Positions 17,043 through 25,153 of a stretch of DNA of 27,709 nt are shown piece after piece. Source of the DNA: a virus. Below the pieces are notes generated by a model, which was given only the letters and a program-made list of their open reading frames with translations, ran no database searches and was not told the origin of the DNA. Position numbers and translations under genes: made by a program. The stretch lies in IMG/VR virus record IMGVR_UViG_3300008114_000262, positions 1 through 27,709 of that record; one strand, given 5' to 3'. Position 1 is the stretch's first letter; the number at the start of each line of letters is the position of its first letter.

Positions 17043-17825
17043 ATGAACTATACATTATCATATAGCGAAGGAGTAGCAGGATGGGTATCCTTCTACTCGT
17101 ATTACCCTGATTGGATGATTGGGATGAACAATTTCTTTTACACTTTTAAGGGTGGGAATATTTATAGACACAATGTGAATACTGCAAGGAATACATTTTA
17201 TGGTGTATTTACTCCAACTACTATTCAGAGTGTCTTTAATAATTCAGCTCTTGAAAATAAATTATTTAAAACAATCAACTTAGAAGGAGATGCTCCTTGG
17301 GGTGCTGCTTTAGAAACTGATTTACAAGTATCAGGTTTCATAAACCAAAGTTGGTTCGAAAAGAAAGAGGCTTCTTATTATGCGTTTGTTAGAAATAATT
17401 CAATAGGAGAATTTGCATTAAGAAGTTTAAATGGTATTGGAAATAGCCTTACTGTTACAGGTGCGGGTACTACTTCGGCTACAATAAACTTTAGTATATC
17501 TCCATTAATATCAATTGGTAATATTATAAGTGTTGGAGATTATGTTTATTTTGGACATCCTAACCCAAGCTTTGCAGGTCAGGTTACAGCTATAAATGTT
17601 GACTTACCAAATGGTATAAACCAAATTGTTATAAACAATGCAATGACAAATCCTTTGTCAGTTACAATACCGGGGAATGTAAGATTTTTCTTCTATGTGA
17701 AAAATTCTGTAGCAGAATCACACGGAGTTTTAGGACATTATTGTACCTTTACACTTCAAAATAATTCTAACTCTAAAATAGAATTATTTGCAGTTGAATC
17801 AGAAGTTATGAAAAGTTTCCCTTAA
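17043..17825 (+). CDS. Tail structural protein (260 aa)
   Basis: A beta-rich protein starting MNYTLSYSEGVAGWVSFYS at ATG 17043. An in-frame ATG at 17028 would overlap the previous gene and add only MYTII, so 17043 is preferred. The stretches YYPDWMIGMNNFFYTFKGG and IYRHN, then NKLFKTINLEGDAPW, belong to a family I recall among short-tailed phages of marine Bacteroidota, described only as structural. Residues about 136-220 contain a Gly/Thr/Ile-rich inserted beta segment (GAGTTSATINF ... ISVGDYVYFG). The C-terminal part (HGVLGHYCTFTLQN, IELFAVESEVMKSFP) closes the fold. No enzyme motif is seen. It lies two bases after the preceding gene, so it belongs to the tail operon. Confidence 0.65.
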   Translation: MNYTLSYSEGVAGWVSFYSYYPDWMIGMNNFFYTFKGGNIYRHNVNTARNTFYGVFTPTTIQSVFNNSALENKLFKTINLEGDAPWGAALETDLQVSGFINQSWFEKKEASYYAFVRNNSIGEFALRSLNGIGNSLTVTGAGTTSATINFSISPLISIGNIISVGDYVYFGHPNPSFAGQVTAINVDLPNGINQIVINNAMTNPLSVTIPGNVRFFFYVKNSVAESHGVLGHYCTFTLQNNSNSKIELFAVESEVMKSFP

Positions 17826-17831
17826 TTTTAT

Positions 17832-17839
17832 TATCTTTG
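17832..17839 (+). promoter_or_regulatory. Putative -7 promoter box before the acetyltransferase gene
   Basis: TATCTTTG matches TAnnTTTG in the 21-base gap and ends 7 bases before the ATG at 17847. Transcription starting 5-7 bases downstream would yield a leaderless or nearly leaderless mRNA. No TTG element is found at standard spacing upstream. Confidence 0.45.
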
Positions 17840-17846
17840 TCTCTGT

Positions 17847-18251
17847 ATGAAGTTAACTATTAGACAACTTAACGAAAATGACTACCAAGAAACACTTGTT
17901 AAATGGTGGGAAGATTGGGGTTGGACAGCACCTGAAAAGGACTTTCTTCCTGACGATGGAAAAGGTGGATACATTGTATATGATGAAGATATTCCTGTAT
18001 GTGCAGGTTTTATTTATATAACCAATTCAAGAGTTGCTTGGGTTGATTGGATAATTTCAAATAAAGAATATAAAGAAAAAAGAAGAGAAGCTATAACAAT
18101 GCTTATAGACACTTTAACTAATCTTAGTAAAATGTCAGGAAGCAAATATGCTTATGCTTTAATAAAAAATGAAAGTTTAATAAAGACGTATGAAAGCCTT
18201 GGTTATGTAAAAGGCGATTCATATACAAGTGAAATGATAAAATTACTTTAA
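17847..18251 (+). CDS. GNAT-family acetyltransferase-like protein (134 aa)
   Basis: A small protein with the overall order of a GNAT fold: N-terminal strand and helix MKLTIRQLNENDYQETLVKW, a strand pair YIVYDEDIPVCAGFIYIT (42-59), the core strand VAWVDWIISN (63-72), a helix KEKRREAITMLIDTL (76-90), and a C-terminal YESLGYVKGD (115-124) typical of GNAT motif B. GNAT enzymes move acetyl groups from acetyl-CoA to amines. The acetyl-CoA pyrophosphate loop, normally R/QxxGxG/A, reads KEKRREA here and lacks the glycines, as I have seen in other phage members. Activity and substrate are therefore uncertain. It lies between tail and ejection genes, with its own promoter-like box upstream. Confidence 0.7.
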   Translation: MKLTIRQLNENDYQETLVKWWEDWGWTAPEKDFLPDDGKGGYIVYDEDIPVCAGFIYITNSRVAWVDWIISNKEYKEKRREAITMLIDTLTNLSKMSGSKYAYALIKNESLIKTYESLGYVKGDSYTSEMIKLL

Positions 18252-18252
18252 A

Positions 18253-19056
18253 ATGGGAGTAGCAACAGCAATAGCAATCGGAGGATTGGCAGTATCAGGA
18301 GCATCTACCGCAATGTCTTTTATCCAAGCGGGAGAACAAAAGAATAAAGCAAGACAAGCAGAGGCGGATGCCGCAGCTGCAATGGAAAAAGCACGTAAAA
18401 GACTTGAAATTAATTATGCTAAACAAATAGCTATTAATAAAGAACCTTATGTATTAGCAAGAGAAGCTTCATTATCTGCAGGATTACAAGCTCTTCAAGC
18501 AAGTAGAGAGGCAGATAGAGGTGCTGAGGTTACAGCAGGTAAAGTTCAAATGGCTCAGAACGAAGCTCAAGCAGGTATTCGTACCGAGATGGGTAAAGAG
18601 TTAACTGATATTCAAAAAGATATTACTAACGAGAGTAGCCGTCTTGCAGACTTAGGATTTCAATTAGATACTGAAGAAGCTGCCGGAGCTCAAATGGCTG
18701 CAAGAGGTGCTGAAGAAGCTTCTGCTGCAGCAACTGCTCAAGGTTTTCAAGGTTTAGCATCTACAGCTCAACAAGGTTTAGATATGGTTAATTTATACCA
18801 AAAACAAGCACCTACATCTCAGTTTGATGCAAACGCTACTACATCTGCTAATAAGAATGTTATAAATAATGTGAATCCTGCATTTAAAAGTAGCGCATCT
18901 AATCAATTTGGACAATTAGATAAATCTCAGCAAGCAGCTCAAATTTTTGGAAATTCAGTAAATCCATTTATGCCTTATAGTGTAAGAGGTGGTGTAAAGG
19001 CAGGTCAAATATGGCAAGATTCATTCTCTAATCCTTTTGTTCCAAAAAGAAGATAA
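18253..19056 (+). CDS. Internal virion / ejection protein 1 (267 aa)
   Basis: Residues 2-27 form a hydrophobic small-residue helix (GVATAIAIGGLAVSGAS followed by TAMSFIQAG). Behind it come about 120 residues of Ala/Glu/Lys/Gln-rich coiled coil (QKNKARQAEADAAAAMEK onward), then an Ala/Gly/Gln-rich region (GAEEASAAATAQGFQG) and a polar C-terminal tail ending VPKRR. This matches T7 gp14-like internal virion proteins, which are packaged in the capsid and inserted in the outer membrane to start the DNA channel. The family link is by architecture, not by a diagnostic motif. It starts one base after the acetyltransferase stop and is followed by two larger proteins, giving the small-medium-large order of podovirus ejection sets. 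Confidence 0.75.
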   Translation: MGVATAIAIGGLAVSGASTAMSFIQAGEQKNKARQAEADAAAAMEKARKRLEINYAKQIAINKEPYVLAREASLSAGLQALQASREADRGAEVTAGKVQMAQNEAQAGIRTEMGKELTDIQKDITNESSRLADLGFQLDTEEAAGAQMAARGAEEASAAATAQGFQGLASTAQQGLDMVNLYQKQAPTSQFDANATTSANKNVINNVNPAFKSSASNQFGQLDKSQQAAQIFGNSVNPFMPYSVRGGVKAGQIWQDSFSNPFVPKRR

Positions 19057-19071
19057 TTTTAATAATAAACT

Positions 19072-20679
19072 ATGGCAACATACTACAAATATGCAGAGCG
19101 TGATGCCGACTCACAGGTAAATTGGGCCGAGGTCGGTAAAGGTTTAAGCGATATGCTCGCTGAAACTAATCGTGTAAGACAAGAAAAGAAAGATGCGATT
19201 GATGCCGCTACGCGTGAGACAATGAAATATCTTGCGGAGACTCCAAATGGAGAACACGTTGGTGCAAGAGAGAGTGTATTGGATTATGCAAACAATGCAT
19301 CTAATAGATTAAGAATTGCTGAGCAGCAATTAAAAAGCGGTCAAATGAGTGTAAAGGATTATACCATATTCAGACAAAACTTAATTGATGGTACTAACCT
19401 TGCTTTTAATGCAAACAAAGCTTTTCAAGAAGGTTGGAATCTAACAAGAGAAAGAGAAAGAGAAGGTATAAGTTCAGGGTTAGAGCCTCAGAATTGGGCT
19501 GAAGTAGAAGGGTTTGGAAATTGGAGAAACATAGGTTGGCAGATAGGTCCTAATGGAACTGTTATGGCAGGTAAAATGATTGAAAAAGAAATTGACGGTA
19601 AAAAAGTAAGAACATTAGACGATTCTCCGGGAGGCTTGAGAAGTATGGATTACTTAAACCAAGCTATATTGGGTAGAATTGATAAATATGATTATCAGTC
19701 TAAGGTAAAAAGTTTTGTCGATACTTTAGGAAAAGAGAAAAAAGTTACTACTGTACTTGGAAGAGTAGGTGCTCAAGGTTTATCTCAAAGCGTTGAAGAT
19801 ATTACAAGCAGACAAGACATAGACCCTGCAACTAAACAAATTTTATTTGATTTCAAAAAAGCTGAAGATGAAAAAGTTAAAGAGATTGCAGGTACTAATT
19901 TAGATTCTGCAAGAATACTTTTCGATAGTGCTAAAATAGCACCAAATATGCAGCCTTATAAAATTGTTACAGACCCTAAAGAAGCTAAAAAAGGAGAGAA
20001 CTTTATATTAAAAGTAGTTGACCCTGATTCAGGTGGTTTCACATATCAATTAACAGACGCTCAGAAAAAAGATGCTGAAGAGTTTATCAGAAGCAATATG
20101 AGAGCTCAATATAATTACGAGGAAGAAGATAAAGTAGTAGGACAACTTGAATTACAAGAGTCAGCTGCTACTAAAGCAAAAGCTGCTCGTGACTATGGTC
20201 CGAGAGATGATGAAGCACCTGCTCCTGTAGAAACAGGAGAAATTCTTGTAGTAAGTGGTACTAATAAAAAAGGACAAAAAGTTGCTACAGGAGTATCTCA
20301 AAGATTGACAAATGCAGTGATTAAAGAAGTAGCGGGTGTAGAGAACGAAATTACTGACATAGGGTACAATAATAAAACAGGAGCTCTTGAAATTGTAGGA
20401 TACCAATCTCAAGGTAAAAAATCAACAGGAAGGAAAGGACCTGATGGAGAAATAGAGATTTCAAAAGGTTCAAATGTTGTTAAAAAAATACCATTTAGAG
20501 GTAATAGCAAGAAAAATCCGGGTCTTATGTCAGCAATTATAACAGAAATACCTAATCCAAGCAGTAAGGAAGGCTATAACTTTAGAAATATTGCAGAAGC
20601 ATTGAATTACTATAAAGGAGAGTATTTAAAAGCACGTGGTAAAAAACCTTCAGGTGGTGTAAATTACGGCGGTAAATAA
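19072..20679 (+). CDS. Internal virion / ejection protein 2 (535 aa)
   Basis: A 535-aa soluble, charged protein starting MATYYKYAERDADSQVNWAE. The N-terminal half is mainly helical (DMLAETNRVRQEKKDAIDAA; LRIAEQQLKSGQMSVKDYT). The segment after about 150 holds a WRNIGWQIGPNGTVMAGKM stretch, and the second half is Lys/Glu-rich with a short beta domain near 400-480. The C-terminus is Gly-rich (SGGVNYGGK). There is no membrane helix, signal peptide or catalytic motif. Its place between a gp14-like protein and the giant protein corresponds to T7 gp15, which forms the periplasmic part of the ejection channel. The functional label is inferred from order and composition. The start follows an A/T-rich leader. 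Confidence 0.65.
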   Translation: MATYYKYAERDADSQVNWAEVGKGLSDMLAETNRVRQEKKDAIDAATRETMKYLAETPNGEHVGARESVLDYANNASNRLRIAEQQLKSGQMSVKDYTIFRQNLIDGTNLAFNANKAFQEGWNLTREREREGISSGLEPQNWAEVEGFGNWRNIGWQIGPNGTVMAGKMIEKEIDGKKVRTLDDSPGGLRSMDYLNQAILGRIDKYDYQSKVKSFVDTLGKEKKVTTVLGRVGAQGLSQSVEDITSRQDIDPATKQILFDFKKAEDEKVKEIAGTNLDSARILFDSAKIAPNMQPYKIVTDPKEAKKGENFILKVVDPDSGGFTYQLTDAQKKDAEEFIRSNMRAQYNYEEEDKVVGQLELQESAATKAKAARDYGPRDDEAPAPVETGEILVVSGTNKKGQKVATGVSQRLTNAVIKEVAGVENEITDIGYNNKTGALEIVGYQSQGKKSTGRKGPDGEIEISKGSNVVKKIPFRGNSKKNPGLMSAIITEIPNPSSKEGYNFRNIAEALNYYKGEYLKARGKKPSGGVNYGGK

Positions 20680-20704
20680 AAAAAAATCTTAAACATATAT
20701 AAAA

Positions 20705-23700
20705 ATGGATGAAGAAGTAATCAACGACCTATATTCAAGAGCAAAATCAAAAGGGTATCAAAAAAACAGAGATGAATTTGTAAAACTTTTACATAGTGAT
20801 TCTGAAGTTTTAAATGATATGTATTCTTATGTAAAAAGCAAAGGATATAAGAAAGATATAAATTCTTTTAATTCTCTTATAGGAAAGAACGAAGCTCCTA
20901 CTCAAAAAAAAAAATTCGCTTCGGAATTATCTTCGGTGGATGGTTCATTGGAATCGCCAAGGTCTATTAAACCATTTTCAGATATGCCTACTCTTGACCA
21001 ACAAGGTCTTGAGGAGGCTATGGCTAAAAGGCAATCTGTACCTACAGATATGTCAGGCAAGCCTATTTTACCTAAGCCATCAAAGGAAACTGAAAAATCT
21101 CTAAATAGAATTAAAAAAGAAAATGAGGCTCTTCAATCTGAAAGAAAAAAATATGAAAATGTTTTTGACAAGCAATTAACTATAAAGCCAAAAGTAGAAG
21201 AAAGTCAATATTTAAAAGATAGACTGTCTACTGTTGATACTGAATTAATTAATAAAACAGAAGAGTTTGTTGTTCCTGAATTAGAATATCAATTTGGAGA
21301 TTTAGGATTTAAATTTGAAGAATCAGGAGCTTTAGGAGATTACGTGAAAGTAACAGCTCCTAATGGTCAAATTAAAGAAATTTCTTTAGATAATTTATTT
21401 AGTAGTAAATCAAAAGTTCAATCTGAAATTTTAAAACAATTCATAAAAGATAATACTCCTGCTAAGGGGCTTTTCGTGCTTGAAAAAACTATGAGAGAAC
21501 AGGATAAAAAATTCAATTCTCAAAAACAAGTAGATGAATCTATTAAAGGAATTACTGATGATGTAAATGCTCTTAATTCTAAACAAAAAGAATTTATAAT
21601 TAAGAAGACTCAATTTGATAAAGAATTAAAAAAATTAGGGCCAAATGCTACTAAAGAACAATTAGAATTATTAGAGCAACAAAAAATATCTTTAAATGAT
21701 GAAATGAAATCATTACTTAAAGAAGAAGATAGAATAAAGCAAAAAAGTGGTAAATTATCAAGTGCTGTAGGTAAATACACAATTAATAAATCAAAACAAG
21801 GAGATTGGGTTGGAGGACTTAGAAATGCATTTTTAGGTGGTATTGGAAAATTGTCATCAAGTGCTACAAGTTTAATGACTGATATAGCAGGAGAGGTAAA
21901 TCCTATAGTAGAAGATGGCTCTTTTTTAAGTACGTTTGTTCCTGCTTTGTTTTCTAATGAAGAAGCAACAAAATATGCTTTAGAGGGTGCTGAGAAGTTG
22001 GGGTTTGGAAAGCCAAAAGATAATAGTCAAGAGAGTATAAATAAATTTAAGCAATCTTTAACTGAAAATCAATTAGATGAAATAGAAAGCTACATTAGAG
22101 ACAAAGCAAAAAAGAATGTAAAAAAGGAAATGCTTCCTTTAATGAGAATTGGAACAAAAGAAATTTTTGGAGACCCTGAAACTACTCAGCAGTGGGAAAA
22201 TATTAAAAAACAAGATTTTTGGGGTGGAGCTATATTAGGATTAGCTGAATCAGCACCTGCTATGATTGGTGGTGCAGGACCTGCGGGTTGGGCTCAAAGA
22301 ACTGCTCAAATGTATGCTCAAGTTTCTGATGGTTTAGCTGAGGAAATGGAGAAAAATCCTGAGTTTAAAGATGTAACCGAAAATGAAAAATTAGCTATTA
22401 CTCTTCCAATAGGTATTACAGGTGCAATATTAGAAGAATTTGGTTTAAGAAATATTAAAGGAAGTCAAGGACTTATAAATAGTTTAACCTTAAAAGCTTT
22501 AGGTAAAGCAGGTAAAGGTGTTACAGCTAAAACATTCAGAGAATTAGTTGAGAATGAAGTTGAAAGTGCTATAGCAAGAGGTGCTCTTACTATTACGGCA
22601 GCAGGTGCTGCTGAGTTTGAAACAGGAGCTGCTCAGGAATTATCAGATACATCATTCAAAGCACTGTACAATGAGATAAAAGGTAAAAAAATGTTTGACA
22701 CTCCTGAATCTGTTCAGGACTTATTAGAAAATGTAGCAGTTGCCGGAGCTCAAGAAGCTGTTGGTGGTTTTGTTTTAGGTGTACCTACAGGAGTAAGTGC
22801 TGCTTATTCTGAAAAAGGATTTTTAAAAATGGATGATGTTACATTTGAAACATTTGCTAATATGGCAAATGATGATAAAATGCAAAGCGCATTCATTGCA
22901 AGTCTAAAAGATAAAATAAGCCAAGGGATAATAACTACTGCTGAAGGAAAGGAACAACTAAATAATTATAGAAATTCAGTTGGATTGTTTAGACAATTAC
23001 CTGATGGATTAAATACACGGCAGAAAAAAGAAGCTATGAATCTTTTAAAAGAAAAGAAAGATTTAGAGAACTATGTAAATGGTAAAGACCCTGCTTTAGT
23101 TGTAAAACAAAAAAATAGAATTGCAGAGATAAATGATTCATTAACTAAATTAACAGAAGAAGATGCCATTCAAGAGCAAAGCACAACAGAGATTCCTGTT
23201 CAGTCAGAAACCGGAGTTAGCGAAGAAGTGGAGGGAAGAACACCCGAAGCAGAACCTGAAATCGTTACCGAACAGGTTACGCAAGAAGAAGTAGTTGAAG
23301 AGCCAACAATAAAAGATAGTCAAATACCTTTAAAGAGAGAAACTTATGAGGTTTTAAATGATAATGGAGATATAATTACTGTAAAAGTAACTATAAATAA
23401 AGATGGAAGCAGAAATATAAGACAAGAAATTGATGGAGATTTTGCCGGAGAGGAAAGAGTTGGCAAAGACGTTACACTATCAAATGAAGAGTACGTAACA
23501 AAAGCTTATGGTGATATACAGGGCGAGCCTAAAACGCAATCAATGGAAGAAATTATGAATCCTAAGATGAAAGAAAAACTAACTCCTCAACAAAAATCTG
23601 AATTAGGTATTGAAGGCGAAGTAACCGCACCGCAAACTATCATCAAGGAGCCTACTATTGTGGTTCACGCTACAGCAGATGAAAGAGGATTTGCTTTAAA

Positions 23701-25153
23701 TTATTTTGAAGGAATTGATAAAACGAATATAACTACACCTGAAGACCCAAGAGGCTTTACTCGAAATTCAACTCCTGAGCAAAGAAAAGAATTTGGTAAA
23801 GGAAACGCTGTAATTACGGTAAACGAAATATCTGAAAATGGAGATAAAAATATTTCTTTTGTATCTGAAATAGAAGAAATTGGCGGTAGAGCAGGAGGTA
23901 CTGTATTTGATTTTGTGGTACCTAACGGTAGTAATGCTACCGCTGAAGGAATAAAAGATATTTACGATAAATTAAGAAAAGATTTAAAAGGAGAAAAACT
24001 TATTAATGAGACTGTAAAACAAGTTAAAGAATATATAAAGTCTTCAAGAACACAACCAACAAATCAAACACAAGAAAATGAAACAGAACAACAACCAACA
24101 GTACAACCCGAACCAACCGGAGACAGAGGAAGACGGACTGATAGCAGGGAAATTGCGCCTCTTGAAGGCACGCCAACAATTCAAGGAGCTACAGGGCCGG
24201 ACCCACAACTTGTTGCCGTTGCCGAACAATATGCAGCAGACAATGGAATCGACCTCAAACGACAATCAGAATATGTAGAAGTAGATGAGGAAAGAGCTCA
24301 ACGTATAGCACAGGCTTACGAAGAAATGGCTCACGACCCTCAGAACCCAAAAGTAAAAGAAGCATACGCTGAACTTATTAAACAAACAATAGCTCAATAT
24401 CAAGCATTAGTTGATGCAGGATATAAGTTTTGGTTTATGGATTTGAACATACCAAGTAATGTTGAGTATGCAGAAAGTCCGTATAATGCTATGCGTGATT
24501 TACGTCAAAACAAAGAAATGGGAGTATTCCCTACTACTGATGGTTTCGGCACAAGCGAACTTGATGTAAACGATAATCCATTATTAGCTGAAACAGGATT
24601 CGAATGGCCTGTCGGAGGACTTGATGGAGAAATGAAACCTGTACTTGCAAATGATTTATTCAGAGCTGTTCACGATGCTTTCGGTCACGGATTAGAAGGC
24701 TCAGGGTTTAGAGCAAGAGGAGAAGAGAATGCTTGGCAAGCTCACATAAGATTGTTTACAGGACCTGCTAAAGGAGCTATAACAAGTGAGACAAGAGGTC
24801 AAAACTCTTGGCTTAACTATGGACCTGAAGGAGAGAACAATAGAGCAGCTAAAGTAGAAGATACTATTTTTGCTGACCAAAAAACAGGACTTATGCCTGA
24901 GTGGACTTGGATAGAAGGGCTTGCAGGAGATGTGGAGGCTGAAGCTCAAGTTGCTGAAAACTTATCCCAAGAATTATCTGAGACTGATTTACCGGGCTAC
25001 GATAGAACTATGGCTGAGGTTGAAGGTATTGTTCAGAAATCAAAACAAAGAAAGGTTAGTGAGCCTAAGATATTTGATAACGTAATGAATTATGTTATGG
25101 GTTCAAAAAAAAGGCGCAAGAGAATCAATACAAGCTTGGAAGAATCAAACTAA
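20705..25153 (+). CDS. Giant ejection protein, N-terminal 1482 aa (frame broken at an A8 tract)
   Basis: Probably the largest ejection protein, entering the cell with the DNA. Residues 4-63 are two tandem 30-residue repeats (EVINDLYSRAKSKGY and EVLNDMYSYVKSKGY). Helical, coiled-coil sequence follows to about 350. Small-residue hydrophobic stretches occur at about 505-530 (ILGLAESAPAMIGGAGPAG), 563-578 (LPIGITGAILEEFGL) and 674-700 (VAVAGAQEAVGGFVLGV), as in membrane-penetrating proteins. E/Q/T/P-rich linkers separate further domains. Residues about 1166-1420 hold a conserved phage domain with VHDAFGHG (H1323, H1328), RGEENAW (E1340, E1341) and TRGQNSWLNYGP, then EWTWIEG. The last residues (KKRRKRINTSLEESN) look out of frame. 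Removing one A from the tract at 25105-25112 would join this frame to the open frame that runs to the window end, so the natural product may be much longer. Confidence 0.8.
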   Translation: MDEEVINDLYSRAKSKGYQKNRDEFVKLLHSDSEVLNDMYSYVKSKGYKKDINSFNSLIGKNEAPTQKKKFASELSSVDGSLESPRSIKPFSDMPTLDQQGLEEAMAKRQSVPTDMSGKPILPKPSKETEKSLNRIKKENEALQSERKKYENVFDKQLTIKPKVEESQYLKDRLSTVDTELINKTEEFVVPELEYQFGDLGFKFEESGALGDYVKVTAPNGQIKEISLDNLFSSKSKVQSEILKQFIKDNTPAKGLFVLEKTMREQDKKFNSQKQVDESIKGITDDVNALNSKQKEFIIKKTQFDKELKKLGPNATKEQLELLEQQKISLNDEMKSLLKEEDRIKQKSGKLSSAVGKYTINKSKQGDWVGGLRNAFLGGIGKLSSSATSLMTDIAGEVNPIVEDGSFLSTFVPALFSNEEATKYALEGAEKLGFGKPKDNSQESINKFKQSLTENQLDEIESYIRDKAKKNVKKEMLPLMRIGTKEIFGDPETTQQWENIKKQDFWGGAILGLAESAPAMIGGAGPAGWAQRTAQMYAQVSDGLAEEMEKNPEFKDVTENEKLAITLPIGITGAILEEFGLRNIKGSQGLINSLTLKALGKAGKGVTAKTFRELVENEVESAIARGALTITAAGAAEFETGAAQELSDTSFKALYNEIKGKKMFDTPESVQDLLENVAVAGAQEAVGGFVLGVPTGVSAAYSEKGFLKMDDVTFETFANMANDDKMQSAFIASLKDKISQGIITTAEGKEQLNNYRNSVGLFRQLPDGLNTRQKKEAMNLLKEKKDLENYVNGKDPALVVKQKNRIAEINDSLTKLTEEDAIQEQSTTEIPVQSETGVSEEVEGRTPEAEPEIVTEQVTQEEVVEEPTIKDSQIPLKRETYEVLNDNGDIITVKVTINKDGSRNIRQEIDGDFAGEERVGKDVTLSNEEYVTKAYGDIQGEPKTQSMEEIMNPKMKEKLTPQQKSELGIEGEVTAPQTIIKEPTIVVHATADERGFALNYFEGIDKTNITTPEDPRGFTRNSTPEQRKEFGKGNAVITVNEISENGDKNISFVSEIEEIGGRAGGTVFDFVVPNGSNATAEGIKDIYDKLRKDLKGEKLINETVKQVKEYIKSSRTQPTNQTQENETEQQPTVQPEPTGDRGRRTDSREIAPLEGTPTIQGATGPDPQLVAVAEQYAADNGIDLKRQSEYVEVDEERAQRIAQAYEEMAHDPQNPKVKEAYAELIKQTIAQYQALVDAGYKFWFMDLNIPSNVEYAESPYNAMRDLRQNKEMGVFPTTDGFGTSELDVNDNPLLAETGFEWPVGGLDGEMKPVLANDLFRAVHDAFGHGLEGSGFRARGEENAWQAHIRLFTGPAKGAITSETRGQNSWLNYGPEGENNRAAKVEDTIFADQKTGLMPEWTWIEGLAGDVEAEAQVAENLSQELSETDLPGYDRTMAEVEGIVQKSKQRKVSEPKIFDNVMNYVMGSKKRRKRINTSLEESN
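20714..20893 (+). repeat. Two tandem 30-codon repeats at the N-terminus of the giant protein
   Basis: Residues 4-33 and 34-63 align with a period of exactly 30, sharing EV-ND-YS, KSKGY-K and F-LL/SLI positions. The DNA copies have diverged, so this is an old or selected protein-level repeat rather than a recent duplication. Confidence 0.8.

Noticed and set aside
25105-25112. Programmed -1 ribosomal frameshift at the A8 tract
   Set aside because: The -1 phase stops soon after (TAA near 25159). The phase that stays open needs a +1 or -2 shift.
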